A stretch of 64,000 nt of DNA from an uncultured Clostridia bacterium (GCA_934643825.1 CAKUCW010000003.1:1-64000), one strand, 5' to 3'; shown: positions 32,423-41,490, numbered from the stretch's first letter. Notes: generated by a model not told the origin, from the sequence alone. Made by a program: numbers and translations.

Positions 32423-33598
32423 TTATCCCAACACTGTTTTCAAGTGTTCAAGCGCCGTTTCCAGCTGCGCACGCGGGCAGCCGATGTTCAAACGGATAAA
32501 TCCGCGTCCACCCTCGCCAAAGAACAATCCGTCGTTTACCTTGATGTGCGCGGCAAGCAGCCGACGCATCAGTTCCTCCTGCTCAAGCCCCAGCGCCCGG
32601 CAGTCCAGCCACATCAGATACGTCGCCTCCAGCGGCGTCACGACAACCTTCGGGAAGTTTTCCCTGGCATACTGCATCACGAAATCGCGGTTCTCCATCA
32701 GGTATGCCTTCAAGCCGTCGAGCCACGCGTCGCAGTCCGTATAGGCGGCGCGGGTCGCCGCCAGCGCAAACACATTGCCGCTCTTCACGCCGCAGGCGTT
32801 GATCTCCTGACAAATCCGTTCGCGCATCGTTTCGTTTTCGCAGACGATGGCGCTCTGCTGAAGCCCTGCGACATTGTAAGTCTTGCTCGCCGCGCAGAGC
32901 ATGACGGCAAACTCGCGTGCATGCGGCGCTTCCAGCACGCTGTGGTGCTTCGCGGGCTGATAGACGAAATCCGCATGGATCTCATCGCACGCCAGCGGCA
33001 CACCGTATTTGTAGCAAAGCGCCGCCACACTCGCCAATTCCTCTTCCGACCAAGCGCGTCCGCACGGGTTATGCGGCGAACACATCATGACCATCCTGGC
33101 TTCCCGCGAGGCGAGTTTTCCCTCCGCGTCGGCGAGATTCAGCGTATAGCGTCCCTTTTCGTCGCGCACCAGCGGACTGGCGACAACCTTTCTGCCGCTC
33201 TCGCGGATGGACGCATAGAACGGTCCGTATACCGGCGTAAAGATCAGCACACCGTCGTTCGGCTCGGTCAGCGCACGAACGCACATGCGCAAGCCGGACA
33301 CGACGCACGGAAGCATCAGCACCGCTTGGGGATCGATGGCGACCTGATGGCGCCGCTTCCAATAGTCGCACAGGGCGCGGGCATCTTTTTCGCCTGCGTG
33401 CGTATAGCCCCACGTTCCCTGCGCTGCGACCTTGGCGAGCGCCTGCGCGATTGCGGGCGGCGACGGGAAATCCATATCCGCAACCCACATCGGAACCAGA
33501 TCCGGATCGTTGTTTTCCGCCATCATTTCGTCCCATTTTACGCAGTCCGTGCCGATGCGCGAAATGCCGGCATCAAAGTAAGCCTTGTCAAATATCAA
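32423..33598 (-). CDS. MalY/PatB family PLP enzyme (probable cystathionine/cysteine-S-conjugate beta-lyase)
   Basis: This 391-residue fold-type I PLP enzyme shows the family's N-terminal DRIGTDCVKWD-like block (RIGTDCVKWDEM), LVPMWVADMDFPSPPAI, NPCGRAWSEEEL, LACDEIHADFVY, and the PLP-lysine motif CAASKTYNVAGLQ. These are the marks of MalY/PatB C-S lyases, which release thiols, pyruvate and ammonia from cysteine conjugates. The start is TTG at 33,598, eight bases after AGGAGG, inside the last codons of the upstream DUF6020 gene (11-base overlap). Longer starts run into that gene. Translational coupling is likely. Confidence 0.88.
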   Translation of the reverse strand: MIFDKAYFDAGISRIGTDCVKWDEMMAENNDPDLVPMWVADMDFPSPPAIAQALAKVAAQGTWGYTHAGEKDARALCDYWKRRHQVAIDPQAVLMLPCVVSGLRMCVRALTEPNDGVLIFTPVYGPFYASIRESGRKVVASPLVRDEKGRYTLNLADAEGKLASREARMVMMCSPHNPCGRAWSEEELASVAALCYKYGVPLACDEIHADFVYQPAKHHSVLEAPHAREFAVMLCAASKTYNVAGLQQSAIVCENETMRERICQEINACGVKSGNVFALAATRAAYTDCDAWLDGLKAYLMENRDFVMQYARENFPKVVVTPLEATYLMWLDCRALGLEQEELMRRLLAAHIKVNDGLFFGEGGRGFIRLNIGCPRAQLETALEHLKTVLG

Positions 33599-35174
33599 TT
33601 TTCTCGACCTCCTCAGTCTTTGGTATCGCAAGAAGCAGCGGCAGCACACAGACAAACGGATAGAGATACCGCCCCTGCATCACAGGTCCTAACAGATAGG
33701 TCAGCCACAGCAGTAAAACCAGCCCGATCAAGGCAAACCGTTTTCCTCGTCCGCTGTACAGGGCATAGCCTGCGCACAGCAGCATCACCCAAATCAGCAG
33801 CCCCGCATTGAGCAGCCATCGCAAGACGGGAATCCCGCTTGCGCCGTTTGACGCAACATGCCCATCCAGCCACGCTCTTGCCGCCTCAAAGCGCTGCGGC
33901 TGCGTCGGCGGCGTCTGCCCGAAGGGGTCGCCCAGCACGCGGGGATTGAGCCCCAGCTCGATATATTGAACCGTTCCATGATAGCTTCGATAGGGATACA
34001 AAAATGGAAGCGCGAGATTCCAAAACGCATCGTGATAGATACCCGGGCACTTTTTGCCGATCGACGCCCACAGCTTCAGCGCACCACGCGGGTTTGCCAT
34101 GACGGCAGGCGTGTTGATGAAATTCTTCACCGGATCGGCAAACTTTTCATCGTATCGCGTATAACATTCCTGCTTGAAGAACTCGTCCATTGCCGCACGC
34201 TCTTCCGGGGTAAAGCTCTCCGGCGATTTCTGATAAGCACGGGCGAGCTGCTGCGCCGGAACGCTGAACATTTCCTTGGCGTCGCCGCCCTCGGCATTCG
34301 TCAGCGCGGCAAGCCCTGCGCCTGCTCCTGCGCCAAGCAACGCCGCCGCCAGCGCGAAGCAGACAGTTCTGCGCATGCCCTTTCCCCAGATCATCGCCAG
34401 CACAATCCAAACCGCCAGCGAATAGATCATGTTGTTGCGGAACAGACAGGCAAGCGTTCCGGACAGAATCAGCACGATTCGTCTGCCAAGCGTCAGCCCG
34501 GTTTGCGTTTCTTCCATCAAATATGCCACGAACAGCGCAAAGAACGCTCCAAAAAGCACGTCCTTGGTATAATTGCCCGCGAAAAACATGTGATACGGAA
34601 AAAGCCCAAAGTACACCGCAGACAGCCGCGCCGCTCTGCGCGAACATGTGCGGGATATGGATGCGCAAATCAGGGCAAAGCATCCCGCGATCAGCGCCGA
34701 TTGCAGCACGCTGTAAAGGAAGGCACAGCGCTCAATCGACTGAAAGACATCGTAAAAGCTCAGGCAGAATCCCAGCAGAAGCGTATGCGCCAGCGGATGT
34801 GCCGCATTATATTGTCCGGAAGCAACCTGCCAAATCTGCGCACTCGTGTCGTAAACAAACGATCCGGGATACTCAATCAGCAGCATCGGCACATAGCAAA
34901 GCCCGATCCCTATGAATGCCGCAAACGTATGAAACGGACGCCCCGCCTGTTTGGGCGTGCAGACCATTTTGGGCATTAAAAATTCCATCAGCACCAGCAG
35001 GATCAGCCAAGCCGCCGGAAAGCTCACGGCAAACCGACCGAGCGTTGCGCCCAAGCCCGCCGTACCGGATGCATCAATCTGTGAGCCTACGGAAAACAGC
35101 AGCGCATACATCGCCGCGCCAAACGACAGGACGGCAATCTTCTTTCCCTTGTTTTCTTTTAATATGCTCCGCAT
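33588..35174 (-). CDS. DUF6020 family polytopic membrane protein, copy A
   Basis: This 528-residue membrane protein has about a dozen hydrophobic segments and belongs to the same family as the tandem pair at 41.6-45.2 kb. Shared blocks are YPGSFVYDTSAQIWQ and YNAAHPLAHTLLLG, in the first large extracytoplasmic region, and VPAQQLARAY further on. Function is unknown. An acidic residue in the first outer loop followed by an HPxxH element recalls GT-C membrane glycosyltransferases, so a lipid-linked-sugar transferase is a reasonable but unproven guess. Compared with the other two copies it lacks the N-terminal NPDSAVFRSG block. It is followed, overlapping, by patB. Confidence 0.7.
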   Translation of the reverse strand: MRSILKENKGKKIAVLSFGAAMYALLFSVGSQIDASGTAGLGATLGRFAVSFPAAWLILLVLMEFLMPKMVCTPKQAGRPFHTFAAFIGIGLCYVPMLLIEYPGSFVYDTSAQIWQVASGQYNAAHPLAHTLLLGFCLSFYDVFQSIERCAFLYSVLQSALIAGCFALICASISRTCSRRAARLSAVYFGLFPYHMFFAGNYTKDVLFGAFFALFVAYLMEETQTGLTLGRRIVLILSGTLACLFRNNMIYSLAVWIVLAMIWGKGMRRTVCFALAAALLGAGAGAGLAALTNAEGGDAKEMFSVPAQQLARAYQKSPESFTPEERAAMDEFFKQECYTRYDEKFADPVKNFINTPAVMANPRGALKLWASIGKKCPGIYHDAFWNLALPFLYPYRSYHGTVQYIELGLNPRVLGDPFGQTPPTQPQRFEAARAWLDGHVASNGASGIPVLRWLLNAGLLIWVMLLCAGYALYSGRGKRFALIGLVLLLWLTYLLGPVMQGRYLYPFVCVLPLLLAIPKTEEVEKIDI

Positions 35175-35176
35175 GG

Positions 35177-35764
35177 TCAGACCTCGCAGGCAATGATCCA
35201 GTAACCGCCGTCGCGAGCGATGACTTCTGCATTCGCATAAAGCTCCTTGAGGAACTTGAGTGCGCTGGGCGCTCCCTGCTGTTTCCTGATGACCAGATAC
35301 AGGGCGCCGCCGGGCGCGAGATGCGCCTTAGCATCCTCGAACATCTGATAGATGACCGCCTTTCCGGCACGGATGGGCGGATTGGTGATCACGGCGTCAA
35401 ACTCGCCCTCGACGGCAGCAAATCCATCGGACAGGAGAGCCTTTGCCTGCATATGGTTCTTGGCGACATTCTGCGTCGCCAATGCCAGCGCACGCTCATT
35501 GACATCCACCATCGTCACATCAAGCGACGGAAAGCGCGACAGCGTCATCACGGTCATTGCGCCCCAGCCGCATCCCAGATCCAGCACGCGTCCATGCAGC
35601 TCAGGCAGGCTCTTACAGAGCAGCTCACTGCCGGGATCGACATGCTGCTTAGAGAACACGCCCGCATCCGTATCAAATGCAAGCGTTTTTCCCATGAACA
35701 CCATCGTGAAATGGCGATCCTCGTGTTCACTGGTAGGGGCATTGGTATAATAATACTCCGGCAT
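35177..35764 (-). CDS. RsmC-like class I methyltransferase
   Basis: This 195-residue protein of the methyltransferase small domain family (RsmC/RsmD-like, YbxB-type) shows GKTLAFDTDAGVFSKQHVDPGS, RVLDLGCGWGAMTVM (SAM motif I), and the DAVITNPPIRAGKAV active-site motif (NPPI) typical of enzymes that methylate exocyclic amines of guanine in rRNA. The ATG at 35,764 is preceded by AAGGAG at six bases; a start five codons upstream has no ribosome site. rRNA guanine N2 methylation is the likely role. It is followed two bases later by DUF6020 copy A. Confidence 0.85.
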   Translation of the reverse strand: MPEYYYTNAPTSEHEDRHFTMVFMGKTLAFDTDAGVFSKQHVDPGSELLCKSLPELHGRVLDLGCGWGAMTVMTLSRFPSLDVTMVDVNERALALATQNVAKNHMQAKALLSDGFAAVEGEFDAVITNPPIRAGKAVIYQMFEDAKAHLAPGGALYLVIRKQQGAPSALKFLKELYANAEVIARDGGYWIIACEV

Positions 35765-35784
35765 AAAAAACTCCTTCATGATAA

Positions 35785-35965
35785 GGTAGGGGGGTACGTT
35801 GGGGCTACTCGCCCCAAACCCTCGGCAGGGAACTTATTCACTGTACCCTCTCTTCACTTCGCGGCGGTTTAAATAGGCTCATCGTCAGCTGTCGCATGGC
35901 GACAGCGTAGCAGAAGGTCAAGGGAACTTAGTTCCCTTGTGGGGTTTGGGGTGAAACCCCAATCG
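35785..35965. repeat. Family A repeat overlapping the 3' end of the rsuA gene
   Basis: This block is homologous to that at 7.15-7.28 kb: CTTCGCGGCGG, CTGTCGCATGGCGACAG, GGTCAAGGGAACTTAGTTCCC and TTGTGGGGTTTGGGG, in the same order and orientation. The rsuA stop codon lies inside the GGGAACTTAGTTCCC palindrome, so the last ten residues of that protein are repeat-encoded. Confidence 0.75.
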
Positions 35966-36722
35966 TTCTCCCCCACGTTTCAACAACGCGCTCCCCGTCA
36001 TCCGGCTGCTCAAGCTGAGCGACTTCCTCATCGGTCAACTCGCGCCACTCGCCCGGCGCAAGCGTAGGATCCAGCATCAGGCTTCCGATCGCCATGCGTT
36101 TAAGATAGACAACAGGCTTTCCACAGGCGGCAAACATGCGCTTGACCTGATGATACTTGCCCTCGGTCACGCGGATGAATGCCGCGTTTCCCTCAGCTTT
36201 CCAAATCTTCGCCGGTCGCGCCTCAAACTCGCCGTCCGCATCGCTGATCTGAATGCCGGCTTCAAGCGCCCGGATATCCGCGTCCGTCAATTCGCCGTCG
36301 AGCCGCGCATAGTAAATCTTGCCGACCTCGTGCTTGGGCGAAATGATGCGATGGGCAAGCTGTCCATCCGATGTGATGACAAGCAGCCCCTCGGTATCCT
36401 TATCCAACCGACCGGCGGGCATCGCGCCCATCGCGGCATACATCGGCGGAAGCAGATCCATGACGGTCTTCTGCTTTTTGTCCCTCGCGGCAGTCAGCAC
36501 GCCTGCCGGTTTATGCAGCATCACATGCCGAACGGATTTATAGCTCAGTCGTCTGCCATCCAGCCGGATGTCGCTTTCCTCTCCATCGACCTGCATGCCC
36601 GCGTCCCTGGCAGGCACGCCGTCCACCGTCACACGTCCCGCACGAACTGCCGTTTTGATTTCACTGCGCGTACCCTCGCCGAGCAGCGCCAGCAGCTTAT
36701 CCAGCCGCATTTTGTTACTCAA
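35928..36722 (-). CDS. RsuA/RluB-family pseudouridine synthase
   Basis: This 264-residue rRNA pseudouridine synthase has an N-terminal S4 RNA-binding domain (about 5-60, MRLDKLLALLGEGTRSEIKT), then the catalytic core with AGRLDKDTEGLLVITSDG (catalytic Asp) and a C-terminal block EGKYHQVKRMFAACGKPV typical of RsuA/RluB/RluE/RluF. The 16S U516 target (RsuA) is likelier than the 23S sites but not certain. The start is probably TTG at 36,722, seven bases from AAGGAA. The C-terminal end RTIGVSPQTPQGN is encoded by the repeat at 35,928-35,965 and is not part of the usual family end. Confidence 0.88.
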   Translation of the reverse strand: MSNKMRLDKLLALLGEGTRSEIKTAVRAGRVTVDGVPARDAGMQVDGEESDIRLDGRRLSYKSVRHVMLHKPAGVLTAARDKKQKTVMDLLPPMYAAMGAMPAGRLDKDTEGLLVITSDGQLAHRIISPKHEVGKIYYARLDGELTDADIRALEAGIQISDADGEFEARPAKIWKAEGNAAFIRVTEGKYHQVKRMFAACGKPVVYLKRMAIGSLMLDPTLAPGEWRELTDEEVAQLEQPDDGERVVETWGRTIGVSPQTPQGN

Positions 36723-36756
36723 ATCTCATTTCCTTCATTTCCTTGGTTTGTTTTCA

Positions 36757-36785
36757 ATTATACAGCACGGCGCGTGGTTTTGCAA
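36757..36785 (-). promoter_or_regulatory. Promoter of rsuA-like gene
   Basis: On the minus strand TTGCAA-N17-TATAAT, about 35 bases upstream of the TTG start. A second TATAAT-like box lies just upstream. Confidence 0.65.
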
Positions 36786-36997
36786 TTATAAGCTCCTCCG
36801 AAGTGTTTTTTGTCGTCATTGCTTGTTTTTTATCAACCTTTCGCCCGCATCACATCCGTTTTTCGTCGATTTTTGTGCAGGTTTGTGTGGGACATAATTC
36901 GCCCGCTAGGACGGTTTGTGTTCAAAAACTGACCCGTTTCCGATTCATATCAAGCAAACATCACATGAATTTGCTTTCCCTTTTGCATAGATTATGG

Positions 36998-37003
36998 TAT
37001 AAT
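36998..37003 (+). promoter_or_regulatory. Extended -10 promoter of the glycogen cluster
   Basis: TGGTATAAT is an extended -10 element; the TTTCCC 17 bases upstream is a poor -35. The leader to glgC is about 85 bases. The rest of the 36.8-37.0 kb gap is AT-rich with no visible gene. Confidence 0.55.
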
Positions 37004-37093
37004 GACATCAAGTGGACAGGCGGATGAGAAGGTTCTCTTCTCCCCGCCCCTCCGACGTTCCGATCAACCCAATATCACAGGAGTGTGTTTACG

Positions 37094-38275
37094 ATGAGGA
37101 AGAAGCAATGCGTTGCCATGCTGCTTGCTGGCGGACAGGGCAGCCGTCTGGGCATTCTGACCAAGGATGTCGCCAAGCCGGCAGTTCCCTACGGCGGAAA
37201 ATATCGCATCATCGATTTTCCGCTTTCCAACTGCACCAATTCGGGCATCGATGTCGTCGGCGTGCTGACGCAGTATCGCCCGCTGGAACTGAATGCCTAT
37301 ATCGGCTCCGGTTCTCCGTGGGATCTTGACCTTTCCAACGGCGGCGTCTACGTTCTGCCGCCGTATCAGACCGGCAAAACCGGCGAATGGTACAAGGGCA
37401 CGGCAAACGCCATCTATCAGAATATCCCGTTCATCGCCCAGTGGGATCCGGAGTACGTTCTCGTTCTCTCCGGCGACCATATCTACAAGATGGACTACAA
37501 CGCCATGCTCCGCGAGCATATCGCCAAGGGCGCGGATCTGACCATCGCCGTGCGCGAGGTTCCGTGGGAAGAGGCGCCGCGCTTCGGCATCCTCAATACG
37601 GATGACAACAACCGCATCACCGAGTTCGAAGAGAAGCCGGCTCATCCGAAGAGCAACAAGGCTTCCATGGGCGTGTACATCTTCTCCTGGAGCAAGATGC
37701 GCAAGTACCTCGAGCTGGACGAAGCCAACCCGAACAGCGACAACGACTTTGGCAAGAACATCATTCCCGCCATGCTCAGCGCCGGCGAGAACCTCTATAC
37801 CTACACCTTTGACGGCTACTGGAAGGACGTCGGAACCATCGAGTCCCTCTGGGAAGCGAACATGGATCTGCTCGAAATGCCGATGCCGATCGACCTGTAC
37901 GACAAGCGCTGGCGCATCTACGCCCGTAACCCGGGCATGCCGCCGCATTATGTTGCCGAGGGCGCAAAGGTCATCAACTGCCTGATTACCGAGGGCTGCG
38001 AGGTCAAGGGCGTCATCAATCACTCCGTCCTCTTCGCGGGCGTAACGGTTGAGACCGGCGCGGAAATCACTGACGCGGTCATCATGCCGGGCGCGGTGAT
38101 CGATCGCGGCGCGGTCGTCCGCCGTGCAATCATCGCGGAGAATGCGCACATCTGCGCGGGCGCCGTGGTCGGCGAGGAAACCGGCAAGATTGCCGTCGTC
38201 GGGCATAACGCCGTCATTCCCGCAGGGGAAAAGGTTGCCGCCGGCGTACAGATCGACGCCGACGCGCAGCAGTAA
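37094..38275 (+). CDS. glgC: Glucose-1-phosphate adenylyltransferase, catalytic subunit
   Basis: GlgC makes ADP-glucose from glucose 1-phosphate and ATP, the first committed step of glycogen synthesis. The 393-residue protein has VAMLLAGGQGSRLGILT (nucleotide loop), KPAVPYGGKYRIIDFPLSNC, the VLSGDHIYKMDY catalytic block with its Asp, EFEEKP, YWKDVGTIES, and a C-terminal left-handed beta-helix (KVINCLITEGCEVKG onward). ATG 37,094 is used because AGGAG is ten bases upstream; a GTG three codons earlier is too close. glgD follows after 14 bases, consistent with the GlgC-GlgD hetero-oligomer known in Firmicutes. Confidence 0.96.
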   Translation: MRKKQCVAMLLAGGQGSRLGILTKDVAKPAVPYGGKYRIIDFPLSNCTNSGIDVVGVLTQYRPLELNAYIGSGSPWDLDLSNGGVYVLPPYQTGKTGEWYKGTANAIYQNIPFIAQWDPEYVLVLSGDHIYKMDYNAMLREHIAKGADLTIAVREVPWEEAPRFGILNTDDNNRITEFEEKPAHPKSNKASMGVYIFSWSKMRKYLELDEANPNSDNDFGKNIIPAMLSAGENLYTYTFDGYWKDVGTIESLWEANMDLLEMPMPIDLYDKRWRIYARNPGMPPHYVAEGAKVINCLITEGCEVKGVINHSVLFAGVTVETGAEITDAVIMPGAVIDRGAVVRRAIIAENAHICAGAVVGEETGKIAVVGHNAVIPAGEKVAAGVQIDADAQQ

Positions 38276-38289
38276 GGAGGGGCACTCAC

Positions 38290-39414
38290 ATGAAAGACGT
38301 CATGGGTCTGATTTTCACAGGCGAAAACGATATCCATCTGGGCGAGCTGACCAGCCTGCGTGCTGTCGCGGCGCTGCCGATCGCGGGCCGTTACCGCGTG
38401 ATCGACTTCCAGCTCTCCTCGATGGTTCACAGCGGCATCAAGAATGTCGGCGTCATCACCCAGAAGAACTATTCCTCTCTGATGGACCATATCGGCTCCG
38501 GTCGTGAGTGGGATCTTCACGGCAAGCAGGGTCTGGTGATGCTTCCGCCGTTCCTGACTCGCGAAAACATGGGCGTTTACTCCGGTCTGCTGGATGCGCT
38601 CAAATCCAACAGCACCTTCCTGCGCCTGTCCCGTCAGGAGTATATCGTGCTGACCAACAGCCACACCATCTACAATATGGATTACACCGACGCCCTCAAG
38701 TACCATGTGGAAAAGGGCGCGGATGTGACCGTGCTGTATGCGCATGGCACGAAAGCCGTCGGCACCGAAGGCGAAAACGACACCTTCCTGTCGGTTGACG
38801 AAGACGGAAAGGTCACGGGCATGGAGATCGGCTCTGCCGTTCCGACCCGCGAATGCGCTTCCCTGAAGATTTACATCACCAAGCGTGAGTTGCTGCGCCA
38901 TCTGGTCGAGCAGGCTGCCGCCAACGGCATGCACGATTTCGACCGCGATATTCTCCAGCGCAACATCAACGACGGCAACCTCAAGGTCTACGGCTATGAA
39001 TACAAGGGACTGGCATGCCAGATTGACTCTATCCAGTCTTACTTCAACTTCAACATGTCGCTGCTGAACAGCGATGTGCGCCGTCAGCTCTTCCCGGCTG
39101 ACCGCCCTGTGTATACGAAGGTTCGCGACGACCTGCCGGCCCGCTATGTTGACGAGTGCGAATGCTCCAATTCGCTCATCGCCAACGGCTGCATCATCGA
39201 AGGCACGGTCATCAACTCCGTCCTCTTCCGCGGCGTTAAGGTCGCCAAGGGCGCGGTGATTAAGAACTCCATCGTCATGCAGGACGCGCAGATTCAGGAA
39301 GGCGCAGAGATCGACCACTGCATTCTGGATAAGCAGAGCGTCATCCGCCGCAATGGCCGCCTGATTGCGCCCGCCGCCTATCCGATCGTCATCGCCAAGA
39401 ACGTTGTTATCTGA
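38290..39414 (+). CDS. glgD: Glucose-1-phosphate adenylyltransferase, GlgD subunit
   Basis: GlgD is a catalytically impaired GlgC paralogue that raises the activity of GlgC in a mixed tetramer. This 374-residue copy shows VAALPIAGRYRVIDFQLSSM and IKNVGVITQKNYSSLMDHIG, while the N-terminal GGxGxRL nucleotide loop of GlgC is replaced (FTGENDIHLGELTSLRAVA), as is usual for GlgD. The ICxITNSHTIYNMDY-type block (VLTNSHTIYNMDY) replaces SGDHIYKMDY. The C-terminal beta-helix is present. The ribosome site AAGGAGGGGC precedes the ATG. A terminator at 39,421 separates it from glgA. Confidence 0.95.
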   Translation: MKDVMGLIFTGENDIHLGELTSLRAVAALPIAGRYRVIDFQLSSMVHSGIKNVGVITQKNYSSLMDHIGSGREWDLHGKQGLVMLPPFLTRENMGVYSGLLDALKSNSTFLRLSRQEYIVLTNSHTIYNMDYTDALKYHVEKGADVTVLYAHGTKAVGTEGENDTFLSVDEDGKVTGMEIGSAVPTRECASLKIYITKRELLRHLVEQAAANGMHDFDRDILQRNINDGNLKVYGYEYKGLACQIDSIQSYFNFNMSLLNSDVRRQLFPADRPVYTKVRDDLPARYVDECECSNSLIANGCIIEGTVINSVLFRGVKVAKGAVIKNSIVMQDAQIQEGAEIDHCILDKQSVIRRNGRLIAPAAYPIVIAKNVVI

Positions 39415-39420
39415 TTTTTT

Positions 39421-39460
39421 AAGCGGGGGTCGTGCGGATAAGGGCGACTCCCGCCTTTTT
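39421..39460 (+). terminator. Terminator between glgD and glgA
   Basis: GCGGGGGTCG pairs with CGACTCCCGC (one GU), followed by CTTTTTCG. It may uncouple glgA expression from glgCD. Confidence 0.75.
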
Positions 39461-39538
39461 CGCAGAGCGGCATACACCGCCTGCGTTTCAAAAGCATTCA
39501 CTCAAATCCACTTGATTTAAAAGGAGGACACATCGCTC

Positions 39539-41452
39539 ATGAAGATCCTTTTTGCAGCTTCCGAGTGCGTACCTTTTATTAAGACCGGCGGTCTTGCCGA
39601 CGTTGTCGGCGCTCTTTCCCCTGTTCTCAAGCAGCAGGGTGCGGACGTCCGCGTGATTCTGCCGCTGTATGCCGCCATCCCGCAGGAGTATGTCAACCAG
39701 ATGAAGCTCGAGTGCGAGTTTGAGGTTGAGCTGTGCTGGCGCCGTCAGTATTGCGGCATCAAGAGCCTTGAGTATCAGGGCGTCACCTTCTATTTCGTCG
39801 ATAACCAGTATTACTTCGGTCGTTCCTACATCTATGGTCTGGGCGGCGACGAGTACGAGCGCTTCGGCTTCTTTGACCGTGCGGTCATCGACGCGCTCCC
39901 CCACCTCGATTTCCAGCCTGATGTCATCCACTGCCACGACTGGCAGACCGGCATGATCCCGGCGCTGCTCAAGATTCAGTATGCGCAGTATCCGTTCTAT
40001 CAGGATATGAAGACCGTTTACACCATCCACAACCTCCAGTATCAGGGCGTGTTCCCGATCAAGGCGGTTCAGGATACCCTCGGTCTGGGCGACAGCCTGT
40101 TCACCTCCGACAAGCTCGAGTGCTACGGCTGCGCGAACTACATGAAGGCAGGCTTGGTCTATGCGGACGAACTGACGACCGTTTCCCCGAGCTATGCGGA
40201 TGAAATTCAGACCGCGTTCTACGGCGAGCGTCTGGACGGACTCCTCCGCGCACGCAAGGATCAGCTCGTCGGCATCCTCAACGGCATTGACATCAACGAT
40301 TATGACCCGGCGAAGGATCCGCAGATTTACGCCAACTATGATCCGTATCATCTGGGCGGCAAGGAAATCTGCAAGCAGGAACTGCAGAAGGAGCTTGGTC
40401 TTGAGGTCAACCCGACCGTTCCGCTCGTGGGCATCATCTCCCGCCTGTCCAACCAGAAGGGCTTTGACCTCATCGAGTGCGTCATCCGCGAACTCATGGC
40501 GACCGGCATCCAGCTCGTCGTGCTTGGCATGGGCGAAGCGAAGTACACCAACCTGTTCTCCTGGGCGGAAAGCGAGTATCCGGGTCGTCTGGCGACGCGC
40601 TTTGCGATGAACCACCAGCTCGCGCACCGCATCTACGCCGGCAGCGACATGTTCCTCATGCCCAGCCAGTTCGAGCCGTGCGGTCTGTCCCAAATGATCG
40701 CCATGCGTTATGGCTCCGTGCCGATCGCCCGCGAGACCGGCGGTCTGCGCGACACCGTTCTCTCCTACAACAAGTTCACGGACGAAGGCAACGGCTTCAC
40801 CTTCTTCAACTACAATGCGCATGACATGCTGCATACCGTTCGCCGCGCCGTGCATTATTACAACAACAACCGCGATGTCTGGTATCGCCTGATCGTCCGC
40901 GGCATGACCGGCGATTACAGCTGGTATTCTTCCGCCGGCAAGTATCTGGCGCTTTATGAAGAAGTGATCAAGCCCGCAACGGACTTCACGCTCGCCCAGC
41001 CTGTGGAAACCGAAAACCCTAAGGAAGCCCCGGCTCAGAGCGCCCCGCGTGCGGAAGCTGAAGCCAGCGCGGAAGCCGGGGAAACGCCCAAGAAGGCGCC
41101 TGCAAAGCGTGCCCCGCGCAAAAAGGCTGCTCCGAAGACCGAAGCCAAGGACGAAGCCAAAGCGGAAGAAGCGTCTGCAAAGCCCAAGCGTGCCCCCCGC
41201 AAGAAAGCCGAGCCGAAAGCCGAAGTAAAGGCTGAGGTTAAGGAAGAGCCGAAGACCGAAACCAAGGCTGAAGCCAATGCGGAAGAAGCGCCTGCAAAGC
41301 CCAAGCGTGCCCCCCGCAAGAAGGCCGAGCCGAAAGCCGAAGTAAAGGCTGAAGCCAAAGCGGAAGAAGCGCCTGCCAAGCCCAAGCGTGCCCCCCGCAA
41401 GAAAGCTGCTCCGAAAGCCGCGGTAAAGGCTGAGGAAAAGCCCGCTGAGTAA
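39539..41452 (+). CDS. glgA: Glycogen synthase (GT5) with long Lys/Ala/Pro repeat tail
   Basis: GlgA transfers glucose from ADP-glucose to the growing alpha-1,4-glucan. Residues 1-475 are a normal GT-B glycogen synthase: SECVPFIKTGGLADVVGAL (ADP-glucose-binding KTGGL), VIHCHDWQTGMIPALLK, YTIHNLQYQGVFP, GIINGIDxxDYDP-type LNGIDINDYDP, ISRLSNQKGFDL and PSQFEPCGLSQMIAMRYG (catalytic Glu). From about residue 485 to 637 there is a low-complexity tail with four copies of KRAPRKKA spaced by Glu/Ala/Lys-rich stretches, highly basic and acidic by turns, like histone H1 or bacterial Hc1-type tails. Normal GlgA ends near 480. The frame is intact through the tail. Ribosome site AAAGGAGGA. Confidence 0.95.
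   Translation: MKILFAASECVPFIKTGGLADVVGALSPVLKQQGADVRVILPLYAAIPQEYVNQMKLECEFEVELCWRRQYCGIKSLEYQGVTFYFVDNQYYFGRSYIYGLGGDEYERFGFFDRAVIDALPHLDFQPDVIHCHDWQTGMIPALLKIQYAQYPFYQDMKTVYTIHNLQYQGVFPIKAVQDTLGLGDSLFTSDKLECYGCANYMKAGLVYADELTTVSPSYADEIQTAFYGERLDGLLRARKDQLVGILNGIDINDYDPAKDPQIYANYDPYHLGGKEICKQELQKELGLEVNPTVPLVGIISRLSNQKGFDLIECVIRELMATGIQLVVLGMGEAKYTNLFSWAESEYPGRLATRFAMNHQLAHRIYAGSDMFLMPSQFEPCGLSQMIAMRYGSVPIARETGGLRDTVLSYNKFTDEGNGFTFFNYNAHDMLHTVRRAVHYYNNNRDVWYRLIVRGMTGDYSWYSSAGKYLALYEEVIKPATDFTLAQPVETENPKEAPAQSAPRAEAEASAEAGETPKKAPAKRAPRKKAAPKTEAKDEAKAEEASAKPKRAPRKKAEPKAEVKAEVKEEPKTETKAEANAEEAPAKPKRAPRKKAEPKAEVKAEAKAEEAPAKPKRAPRKKAAPKAAVKAEEKPAE
41090..41440 (+). repeat. Tandem degenerate repeats encoding the GlgA tail
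   Basis: AAGCCCAAGCGTGCCCCCCG recurs three times near 41,180, 41,297 and 41,378 with almost no change, and a related AAGCGTGCCCCGCGC unit lies near 41,105. Spacings differ (about 117 and 81 bases), all multiples of three. The high nucleotide identity suggests recent slippage or recombination. Confidence 0.75.
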
Positions 41453-41460
41453 GACTCACG

Positions 41461-41488
41461 TCCCCGCCGTCCAAGGCGGGGATTTTTT
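41461..41488 (+). terminator. Terminator after glgA
   Basis: CCCCGCC-GTCCAA-GGCGGGG followed by ATTTTTTG. Confidence 0.88.
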
Positions 41489-41490
41489 GA

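Noticed and set aside
41090..41440. CRISPR-like or minisatellite repeat in the GlgA region
   Set aside because: The repeats are in frame and encode the tail; spacings are multiples of three but unequal.
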